A program made the position numbers and the translations under genes. A DNA stretch of 28,086 bases from JAGXFP01 sp046484585 (GTDB lineage Bacteria > Desulfobacterota > Desulfobulbia > Desulfobulbales > JAGXFP01): the NCBI GenBank assembly GCA_046484585.1, contig JAWOIQ010000119.1, forward strand, positions 1 to 28,086. The letters run 5' to 3'. Position 1 is the stretch's first letter. Each line of letters starts with the position of its first letter. The notes under the pieces were generated by a model, which was not told the DNA's origin, did no database searches, and saw only the letters and a program-made list of their open reading frames with translations. Of the stretch, positions 22,086 through 28,086 are shown one piece after another.

Positions 22086-23095
22086 GCAGGAAAGGCAACT
22101 CGACTCTGATCGGCGCTTTTGTTTTCGGGGCCGTCATCCTCACCACCATAGTCATTCTTCTCCTGGCCGGAAGGGAGTTGTTTAAGGAAAGTCGTCAACA
22201 TGTAATGTATTTCGAAGAAGCCGCCCGGGGATTGCAGGTGGGGTCACCGGTGTTGTTTCTCGGCGTCAGGGTGGGAACCGTCAAACAGATCCAGCTTGAA
22301 TTAGACGAAGAAGATGATCGTTTCCTGGTGGCGGTAATCGTCGATCTTACTCCTCCCGCCGAAAAGACCCGCGCCGGAGAGCAGATCAACCTGCAGGACC
22401 GCCTGACCATCCGGCAACTGGTGGACCGCGGCTTAAGGGCCAGGCTTAAAATACAGAGCCTGCTCACCGGCCAGCTCTACATAGACCTGGCTTTTTATCC
22501 CGATAAGCCGGCCCGTTTTATCAGTGACCACTCCGAAATCAGCGAGATCCCCACGATCCCGACCACCGTGGAGGAATTATCCGCCCTGCTCGAAGACTTT
22601 TCGATCGCTGATTTTCTTGACGATCTTTCGACCATCAGTACCTCGACCCGTAAAATCCTTTCCTCGGAAGCCTTGCGGACTCTTCCGGACCGGCTTGATG
22701 CGACTCTCCGTCACCTTGAATCCCTGGCCGCCCGTCTTGACTCGGCCGGCGGGCCGCTTCTGGAAAAAGCCCAGGTCGATCTGAACGAGATACATGAGGC
22801 GACCGACGCGATTCAAGCCGCCATGGCCAAGATCGGTAAGGCCGCCGATCGGGTCGGAGAACTGGCCGCCGAGGATTCCCCGATATATGACAGCATGAAC
22901 CGGGCCGGCTCCGAACTGGCCGCGGCGTCCGAAGCGCTGCAGATCCTCGCCAATGAGGAATCGCCGACCATCCAGGGGCTCAACCTGTCCTTGCGGGAGA
23001 TCGAAAGGGCGGCCCGCGCCTTTCGCCGGCTTGCGGAAACCCTGGAGCAGCAACCCGAGGCTGTTTTGCGGGGAAAACGGAATGGAGACCGATAA
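22082..23095 (+). CDS. mlaD: MCE-domain substrate-binding protein (MlaD-like)
   Basis: Membrane-anchored periplasmic lipid-binding ring protein. It has 337 residues: one N-terminal anchor (about 8-29, LIGAFVFGAVILTTIVILLLAG), a single MCE domain (about 35-150, VMYFEEAARGLQVGSPVLFLGVRVGTVKQI), and a long helical, coiled-coil-prone C-terminal region (about 160-325). The end, ARAFRRLAETLEQQPEAVLRGK, is the usual terminal pattern in PqiB/MlaD-type proteins. The long helix is more like needle-forming MCE proteins than the short E. coli MlaD, which fits with the absence of an MlaC gene. It overlaps mlaF by 4 nt and the lipoprotein gene by 1 nt. Confidence 0.94.
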   Translation: MSRKGNSTLIGAFVFGAVILTTIVILLLAGRELFKESRQHVMYFEEAARGLQVGSPVLFLGVRVGTVKQIQLELDEEDDRFLVAVIVDLTPPAEKTRAGEQINLQDRLTIRQLVDRGLRARLKIQSLLTGQLYIDLAFYPDKPARFISDHSEISEIPTIPTTVEELSALLEDFSIADFLDDLSTISTSTRKILSSEALRTLPDRLDATLRHLESLAARLDSAGGPLLEKAQVDLNEIHEATDAIQAAMAKIGKAADRVGELAAEDSPIYDSMNRAGSELAAASEALQILANEESPTIQGLNLSLREIERAARAFRRLAETLEQQPEAVLRGKRNGDR

Positions 23096-23736
23096 TGCGA
23101 CAAAAACCCTTAACTGACCAGCGCGGCCACCTGCCGATTGTCCCGCTTATCCTTGCTCTGCTGGTGGCGGGCTGCGCCCGGACCCCCCCGGTCGCCTATT
23201 ATCAGCTTTCCGCCGATCTCAGCGGTCGAACCTTGCTAGATGCAACTCCGATCGAGGGCAAGGTTATCGGAATCGGTCCGATACGATTGCGGGAACGACT
23301 GGATCGGCAACAGATAATAATTCGCAGGGATGCCCACAGATTGCAATTATCCGCCAGCCATCTCTGGATAGAACCGCCGGCGGAAAATATTTCCCAGGTT
23401 GTCAGGGAAAATCTCTCAACTATGCTCAAGACCGAAAGTTTCCGGGATTATCCCTGGAGCAGATCCGCAAGGGTGGACTATCAACTTATCATTGATGTGG
23501 TTCGTTTTGACGGTGACGGATTTGAAACAGCAACCCTGGAAACCGTCTGGTCGATAGAGGATGGTGAGGGGAAAACATTGCTGCCCCGGCGGCGCAGCGT
23601 CCATCAAGCCGGAACTCCGGCTCAGGACTATGAAGGAGTGGCCATTGCCCTGAGTGAAACATTAAATCTTTTCTGTCGGGAAATTGCCAGGGAACTCCTG
23701 TTAATCGCATCCGAAGCCCCACCGTCAAAATCCTGA
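23095..23736 (+). CDS. PqiC-like transport-associated lipoprotein
   Basis: Auxiliary lipoprotein of MCE transport systems (ABC_trans_aux / PqiC-YmbA family), usually anchored in the outer membrane. The 213-residue precursor has lipobox LLVAGC (Cys27) and then PPVAYYQL, the family start. VIGIGPIRLRERLDRQQIIIRRDAHRLQLSASHLWIEP is the core motif with the family-typical 'H-x-W-x-E/A-P'. The gene begins within the mlaD stop (TAATG), so it is part of the same operon. Together with a long-helix MlaD it suggests a Pqi-like bridge between membranes. Confidence 0.92.
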   Translation: MRQKPLTDQRGHLPIVPLILALLVAGCARTPPVAYYQLSADLSGRTLLDATPIEGKVIGIGPIRLRERLDRQQIIIRRDAHRLQLSASHLWIEPPAENISQVVRENLSTMLKTESFRDYPWSRSARVDYQLIIDVVRFDGDGFETATLETVWSIEDGEGKTLLPRRRSVHQAGTPAQDYEGVAIALSETLNLFCREIARELLLIASEAPPSKS

Positions 23737-23834
23737 CTCACAATCAGGCGATAAATTCTCCGGGTTGTCCGGATTTTCCAGAGGAGCAGCTCCATGCGGC
23801 TGCCTGTGATCCTGCCCATGCCCCGATCATCCAT

Positions 23835-24698
23835 TCAGCGAATAAAGGTAATTCCCAGGCGCAGGGCTTCGGTGCGATCCTGATAGTTCAGTAAACTTTC
23901 GGCCAGGGCATTGACGTATTGAAGGTGGAGGTAGATCTGTAGATTTTCGGATATAGCGCCGTGCACCGGATAGTTGAGATCGATTTGGAGGGAGCCGCCT
24001 TCCTCGGCCCAGCGAAATGCCGTGGTGGTAACCAGCCTGTCCGCCTTTCCCGCTTTTATTTCCAGTTCAAAATACCCCCGATAATCAGGAAGATCATTGT
24101 TGTGTGCTTTGCTGTTTCTGACATAAAACCAGACTTTCGGAACAAACTGGAGGCCGAGGCCGGTGTTCTGATTGTAGAGAATGGCTATCGGTTTAAGGTA
24201 GAAGATATTGGTGGTGCGCGACTCGTCTTCCCCCTGGCCGTTGGATTCGTGCAACAGGCCGCTTTGCAGAAAAAGTCCTTCCAGCCAAAAGGGCCGCCAT
24301 GACAGATTATCGGTTATATGAAAAAACTCCGGTTTGTAACTGGTGTCTTCGAAAGGGGCTGAGTCGGAACCCAAATCCCAGAAGGAGGTTTGGGTATAAG
24401 CGAAATGGAGGCCTTTAGCCCAGGGATTTTCCTTGACGATCGGTCCGGCCGGATTGAGCAGTTGATAGCGAAAACTGAACTGGAGTTTGCTTTTTTTGGG
24501 GTTAGTGGCAATCAGCAAATAGATAGGTTCGTAGGGTTTGAAGTTACCCAGATATGGCTGGTAGAGGGTGAAAAGATCTTCCAGGGTCGGATCCTTATCC
24601 ACTTCCGGTAATGATTCCTCCGCCCCGACCGGTCGACTCTGGGCGAAGGCAATCCATAATGCCAGAGAGATGATGCCCGCTAAACGAAAAATATTCAT
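23835..24698 (-). CDS. pldA: Outer membrane phospholipase A (OMPLA)
   Basis: Beta-barrel hydrolase that degrades phospholipids that have leaked into the outer leaflet. The 287-residue precursor has a signal peptide (cleavage near 26) and alternating beta-strand character. The catalytic triad is present with exact E. coli spacing: His150 and Ser152 in LLHESNGQ, and Asn164 in SRTTNIFYL (H+2, H+14). The protein ends in an aromatic/basic terminal strand (LRLGITFIR). AAGGA lies 6 nt before the ATG at 24698. It is convergent with the Mla-type operon, which addresses the same problem of outer-membrane lipid asymmetry by transport. Confidence 0.94.
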   Translation of the reverse strand: MNIFRLAGIISLALWIAFAQSRPVGAEESLPEVDKDPTLEDLFTLYQPYLGNFKPYEPIYLLIATNPKKSKLQFSFRYQLLNPAGPIVKENPWAKGLHFAYTQTSFWDLGSDSAPFEDTSYKPEFFHITDNLSWRPFWLEGLFLQSGLLHESNGQGEDESRTTNIFYLKPIAILYNQNTGLGLQFVPKVWFYVRNSKAHNNDLPDYRGYFELEIKAGKADRLVTTTAFRWAEEGGSLQIDLNYPVHGAISENLQIYLHLQYVNALAESLLNYQDRTEALRLGITFIR

Positions 24699-24743
24699 GG
24701 ATGTCCTTAAGGAGAACTCTGACCTTATCTTGATGCCCCCCTA

Positions 24744-24815
24744 AACCAACGGGAGAAATTTTGGTAGTACCGATAAGTCGAAGAATAAGATTTCTCAGAT
24801 GCGTTCGAAATGACA
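24744..24815. repeat. Palindromic repeat, second copy
   Basis: ACGGGAGAAATTTT on the left and AAGATTTCTCAGATGCGTTCGAAATGACAG on the right form an imperfect inverted repeat closely related to 10415-10493 (shared GATTTCTCA, CGTTCGAAATGACAG). It lies between pldA and the molybdopterin-binding gene. Confidence 0.65.
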
Positions 24816-24882
24816 GTTTTTTCGCTGCTCAAGATAGACTTTATAGATTGCATCACCTTCCTGTCAACAATCCCGGCCCTTT

Positions 24883-25917
24883 TTACTTACCGAAATCACA
24901 AACCGGATAACTGCATGACTTGCACTGGCGGCAAAGTCCGCCGTGACCCATGGCTGCCAGTTCATCGCGGCCTATTTTCTCGCCGAGCATCAGCCTGGGC
25001 AGAACCAGGTCAAAAACCGTGGTTTTATGAAACATGCCGCAGGCCGGTAGTCCCAGGATCGGGACCTTGTCGAGATAAGCGACCAGGAACATGGCGCCGG
25101 GCAGAACCGGGGTGCCATAAACCATGGCGCCGGCGCCGGCCTCTTTGATCCCTTGGCGGGTAACGTCATCAGGGTCGACCGACATGCCGCCGCTGGTTAT
25201 GATGATTTCGGCGCCCCGGTCGAGACAGGTCCGGATCTCCGCGGCAATGGCCTTAATATCATCGGGAGCGAAGCGGACCGCGACCACCTCCGAGCCGAGA
25301 TCGGTCAGTTTTTTCCTCAAAACCGGCTCGAAGGCATCTTTTATCCGTCCGTGATAAACCTCGTTGCCGGTGATGACCAGACCGGCCTTGAGATTGGGCA
25401 GTTGGGCTACCCTGATAATTCCGCCGACGTTTCCGGCAATCGCGCAGGCCTCCTCGACCGTTTTTCGCTTGCCGATCAAGGGGATTAGCCTGGTGGCCCC
25501 GATCTGCAGCCCCTTTTTTACCGGAGTGTTGTGATGGAGGGTGGCGCACATCACCTCGCCGACAAGGTTGAATTGATGGAGGGCTGCAACATCGATCCTC
25601 AGCAAGCCGTCGGTCCGGGCGACTATATTCAGCTTACCCTCCACCGGCTCGCCGTTGACTTCGGCGCCGGGACCGGCCAGGGCGATGGCCAGCAAGCGGG
25701 CCGCCTCGTTTTCATGGATGTCGTCCGGGGTGAGTTCTAGAACATAGATGTTCTCCTTGCCGAGATCTTTCAAGCCGGGAATGTCTTCCTCCCGAATGAT
25801 ATGGCCCTTCCGGAAGGCCCGGCCCTTGAAGCCGTCCGTCTTGTCGATTCTTGTGACGTCGTGGGGCAGGACCATGCCCACCGCCTCGTCAACCGGGATA
25901 GTTTTGTGCAATTTCAC
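24883..25917 (-). CDS. Molybdopterin-binding-domain protein (MoeA/MoaB-related)
   Basis: Probable molybdenum-cofactor-linked protein, cytoplasmic, 344 residues from the preferred start. The N-terminal module reads VDEAVGMVLPHDVTRI...FKGRAFRKGHIIREEDI. The MoCF_biosynth fold follows, with VITGNEVYHGRIKDAF and IIITSGGMSVDPDDVT. A Cys-rich tail, CRQCKSCSYPVCDFGK, probably binds metal or an Fe-S cluster. The GTG at 25917 has AAGGAG 4-5 nt upstream and begins at the conserved sequence; the ATG at 25938 is the alternative. It follows the FmdE-like gene by about 29 bp in one operon. Whether it makes, inserts or senses the cofactor is unknown. Confidence 0.87.
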   Translation of the reverse strand: MKLHKTIPVDEAVGMVLPHDVTRIDKTDGFKGRAFRKGHIIREEDIPGLKDLGKENIYVLELTPDDIHENEAARLLAIALAGPGAEVNGEPVEGKLNIVARTDGLLRIDVAALHQFNLVGEVMCATLHHNTPVKKGLQIGATRLIPLIGKRKTVEEACAIAGNVGGIIRVAQLPNLKAGLVITGNEVYHGRIKDAFEPVLRKKLTDLGSEVVAVRFAPDDIKAIAAEIRTCLDRGAEIIITSGGMSVDPDDVTRQGIKEAGAGAMVYGTPVLPGAMFLVAYLDKVPILGLPACGMFHKTTVFDLVLPRLMLGEKIGRDELAAMGHGGLCRQCKSCSYPVCDFGK

Positions 25918-25946
25918 CGTTCTCCTTTTAGCCGGCATATCGGGGG

Positions 25947-26531
25947 TCAGATCAGCTCGAAGTAACGGCCATGGGCGCAGGAACAACACATAACCGCTCC
26001 GTTTTTCTCGATTTCACGGCAGTCCTGAATCCAGTCGCCGCATTTGTCGCACCGCACCCTTTTCAGGGGGCGGCCCGGCATATCCTCGGCCGGAATTCTC
26101 ACCCTGACCGGCTGGACCCTGAACAGCTCATCATCGGCCATAATCCGGTAGGCTTCAAGCTGGCGCTTATACTTGTCTTCAATCCCGGGGCAGTATTTAT
26201 GCGCTGCTTCCCGGGAATCCTCCCGGGCTGTTATCCTTGCCGCCCGGCCATCATCAAGGTTGACAAAGGTCGCCGCCATGATCCCGTAATCGAGCCATTT
26301 CAGGGAGCGTTTTCCCAGACTGCAACCGGTAACGGTTTGAATAGCGTCGGTGGCGCAGCGGTCGATCTCGACCAGGACATAGAATTTTTTACGATCGATA
26401 CCGCGGGGGTCGGAAATACCGATGGCATTCAGGCCGAGCATGGCCATCCTGACGCCGATCACCTGACCGGCGCAGACATGGCCGTGGATTGCGGTCGATT
26501 TTTCCAGAAGTTCGTCAAATGATTCCAGCAT
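25947..26531 (-). CDS. FmdE-family protein with C-terminal zinc ribbon
   Basis: Related to subunit E of formylmethanofuran dehydrogenase, a family often found near Mo/W enzymes in bacteria that lack the full dehydrogenase. It has 194 residues. The FmdE domain has IHGHVCAGQ (about 16-24), EIDRCATDAIQTVTGCSLGKRSL (about 56-78) and LDYGIMAATFV. The C-terminal ribbon has CDKC and CCSC pairs. The ATG at 26531 has GGGAG 7-8 nt upstream; the longer frame to 26564 has no site. It is the first gene of a pair with the molybdopterin-binding protein. The MITE-like element at 26566 lies only 35 bp upstream, so the operon promoter is inside or beyond that element. Confidence 0.9.
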   Translation of the reverse strand: MLESFDELLEKSTAIHGHVCAGQVIGVRMAMLGLNAIGISDPRGIDRKKFYVLVEIDRCATDAIQTVTGCSLGKRSLKWLDYGIMAATFVNLDDGRAARITAREDSREAAHKYCPGIEDKYKRQLEAYRIMADDELFRVQPVRVRIPAEDMPGRPLKRVRCDKCGDWIQDCREIEKNGAVMCCSCAHGRYFELI

Positions 26532-26565
26532 AGTTATTCTCCCTGCCACGGCTATTTGAAACAAA

Positions 26566-26783
26566 CCTGAATCCGTGACGGCTTCGTGTGAAATTCACTT
26601 TATCAATGTGTAATTGCATCAGATAATCGTTTTCCTCTGGATTGCCATGGTTCACCCCGCCGCTCTGCGGGGCGTCCGATAACGGTGCATCTGCTGCGTT
26701 GGCAACTCTTCTATATACCATAAGTATTATGAACATCATTGCCGCCTTTCATCTGCATCGTTCTCGAACGTTCACGATTCAGG
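26566..26783 (-). mobile_element. MITE-like element, copy 2 (inverted relative to copy 1)
   Basis: The 218-bp segment begins CCTGAATCCGTGA (26566-26578) and ends TCACGATTCAGG (26772-26783). It aligns end to end with the reverse complement of 5435-5653, at roughly 80% identity by eye. No coding potential. It separates the divergent FmdE-like and histidine kinase genes. Confidence 0.85.
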
Positions 26784-27025
26784 GTTTAGACATATTACTT
26801 TGTGATGCCGCTTAGTCAAGCAATCGGGAACCAATCGATAGTCGTTGCCGTTTTCATAAGGAAGATCAGAGAGATAGTTTCCGGAGTAGAGCAGGTGAGA
26901 TGGGGGTTTTCATCAGGTCTCGTGGCCATGATAACTGGCAAAAAGCGATTATCTCTGTTATCAGAGTAAGATGCTGTTATGTTGCGCATTTGTCTCTTAT
27001 AACCGACCCCGCGGGTTTAGTTGCT

Positions 27026-27949
27026 ATGTATGCTAGAGGGCTCAAGATCAATATTATTCTGAATCTGCTGTTGATCCTTGCGGCGGCGATGTTACTGGTT
27101 GATCTGGTCATGGTTGGATCGGCCCGTCGGCAACTGCTGCGGGCCCGGCTTGAAACGGGCCATTCGTTCCTCGCCGCCATCGAGGCGGCCTTGCCTGATG
27201 GCTTATCGGTCCCCGCTCTTTCCAGGGCCAGATTGGCGGGCGCTATGGACGAAGCTTCCGCTCTCTGCCTTATCTTGGTGAGCGACACCGGAGAAGACCT
27301 TTTCAGTCGAGGACCGGATTGCGGCCGGATCAGTCAGCTTCGGGATGAGGCGGGACAGGCCCTTTTTTCAGGGAAGGCGACTTCATCCCTGACCGGTTTA
27401 ACCAGAGGAATTATCTGGCCGGACCGAAAAAACCTGCTGATTGCCAGACCCTACCTGGAAAACAATAAAGTAGTCGGCGCCTTCGCCTTGGATCTGGATC
27501 AGGAAGGGGTTTACCAGTCGCTCCGCGGCTCCCAGCGTATCTTCCTCGTCTACTTCGCGGTCAACCTCCTGGTTTTTGCCCTGTTCGGTTTTTATCAGCT
27601 TTACCGGCTGGTCCTGAAGCCGATCAGCCGTCTGGTCGGCACTGCCGAGGAGTTTCATGACGACGAGGGTTTTTCTTTTTTGCCGGATAAAAAGAACGGC
27701 GAGTTCAACCGGCTTTCGCACAGTCTCAATAAGATGCTGGCGCGGATCGGCCGGGACCGGGGCAGACTGCGGGAAACCATCTCCGAACTCGAGGATGCCA
27801 ACCTCATGTTGCGCAAAACCCAACTGGAAATGGTCAGGGCTGAAAAGCTCGCCTCGGTCGGGCGTCTGTCGGCCGGTATCGGAGCGGGCGGAGAGCCTCG
27901 AGCGCGAAGTGGTGCAGGTGGATGGCCTGGTCGAGCAGTACCAGAGTGA
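27026..27949 (+). CDS. Histidine kinase, N-terminal part, broken at about 27880
   Basis: Sensor kinase with a first membrane segment right after the start (INIILNLLLILAAAMLLVDLVMV), a periplasmic or dCache-like sensor of about 130 residues, and a second segment (RIFLVYFAVNLLVFALFGFYQLY). A HAMP-like linker (LKPISRLVGTAEEF) and a coiled-coil lead to the H-box, EKLASVGRLSAGI. Exactly there the family sequence stops: instead of AHE-x-x-NP the frame reads GAGGEPRARSGAGG and terminates at 27949. The phospho-acceptor His and the whole ATPase domain are missing. The frame is open to an ATG at 26900; 27026 is preferred because the membrane segment follows directly, though it lacks a clear ribosome site. 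As it stands the product cannot be an active kinase. Confidence 0.8.
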   Translation: MYARGLKINIILNLLLILAAAMLLVDLVMVGSARRQLLRARLETGHSFLAAIEAALPDGLSVPALSRARLAGAMDEASALCLILVSDTGEDLFSRGPDCGRISQLRDEAGQALFSGKATSSLTGLTRGIIWPDRKNLLIARPYLENNKVVGAFALDLDQEGVYQSLRGSQRIFLVYFAVNLLVFALFGFYQLYRLVLKPISRLVGTAEEFHDDEGFSFLPDKKNGEFNRLSHSLNKMLARIGRDRGRLRETISELEDANLMLRKTQLEMVRAEKLASVGRLSAGIGAGGEPRARSGAGGWPGRAVPE

Positions 27950-28086
27950 TATAATGCAGCTTGAGGAAAAGCTGGCGTCGGCGCGCGATAAGCAGCGGGT
28001 GTTGGTGCAGCTGCACATCCACGCGCAAGGCAAGAAGCGCGCGCAGTACGACATTCGCCGGGCGGACGCGACGGACGCGATCCTGC
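27882..28086 (+). CDS. pspA: PspA fragment (both ends missing)
   Basis: In a frame shifted relative to the kinase, 27882 to the window end reads as a continuous coiled coil: ERAESLEREVVQVDGLVEQ, then IMQLEEKLASARDKQRVLVQ, then RRADATDAIL. This matches the central helices of PspA, the phage-shock membrane-stress protein that coats damaged inner membrane. No start codon or ribosome site is present; it begins at the break in the kinase and continues off the right edge. All eight Ala codons are GCG, unlike the mixed, GCC-heavy use in preceding genes, which suggests a different source. Confidence 0.75.

Noticed and set aside
27840..27949. A simple frameshift in the third histidine kinase
   Set aside because: No frame after 27880 contains the expected AHE or later kinase motifs; one frame reads instead as PspA, so it is a junction and not a frameshift.

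Overview
The window looks like a piece of an anaerobic, cytochrome-rich Gram-negative bacterium, most likely a Desulfobacterota (former deltaproteobacterial) genome. The reasons are a 16-haem c-type cytochrome lipoprotein, rubrerythrin, an FmdE/molybdopterin-binding gene pair, outer-membrane lipid maintenance genes, and several families of short palindromic intergenic repeats. This taxonomic placement is inference; there is no rRNA here to confirm it.

Layout. (1) 1-3272, minus strand: a very compact division cluster mraZ-ftsA-ftsZ. It lacks the usual mraW, ftsL/I and mur genes between mraZ and ftsA. It has a sigma70-type promoter overlapped by 10-bp-phased GTGGAT repeats that look like an MraZ operator. 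ftsZ runs off the left edge. (2) 3273-4709: a GC-rich, strongly structured intergenic segment of unknown type, then three small minus-strand genes (two unknown, one Cys-rich zinc-ribbon protein). (3) 4710-10287: rubrerythrin, an EamA-type transporter, a periplasmic cyclophilin, a Bax-like glucosaminidase and an exported polysaccharide deacetylase, with repeats between them. (4) 10381-18737: a signalling and electron-transfer block. It contains a multi-TM histidine kinase overlapping a response regulator with an archaeal-style winged-helix output, a 16-haem cytochrome built from two tandem octahaem modules, an FKBP-type lipoprotein isomerase, and a second histidine kinase paralogous to the first. 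(5) 18973-24698: a YjdF-like membrane protein, then an Mla-type lipid transport operon (STAS-MlaE fusion, MlaF, MlaD, PqiC-like lipoprotein) convergent with an outer membrane phospholipase A (PldA). (6) 24883-26531: a molybdopterin-binding-domain protein and an FmdE-family zinc-ribbon protein in one minus-strand operon. (7) 27026-28086: the front half of a third histidine kinase breaks off abruptly at about 27880 into an unrelated, GCG-rich piece of PspA. This is probably an assembly join or a rearrangement.

Repeats. Four families of short non-coding elements are visible: a ~219-bp element with 13-bp terminal inverted repeats (5435-5653 and 26566-26783, opposite orientations); a TCGCAAAAAGTC-ended element (10381-10651, 19753-19899, and a partial copy at 4782-4868); a shorter palindromic repeat, one copy of which is nested inside the second family (10415-10493, and 24744-24815); and an ftsA/ftsZ intercistronic palindrome (1352-1439). 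One copy of the first family supplies the stop codon of rubrerythrin.

Functionally, the window is dominated by envelope biology (division, cell-wall hydrolysis or modification, periplasmic folding, lipid transport and turnover) and by extracytoplasmic electron transfer with its probable two-component control. No CRISPR array, tRNA, rRNA or transposase gene was seen.
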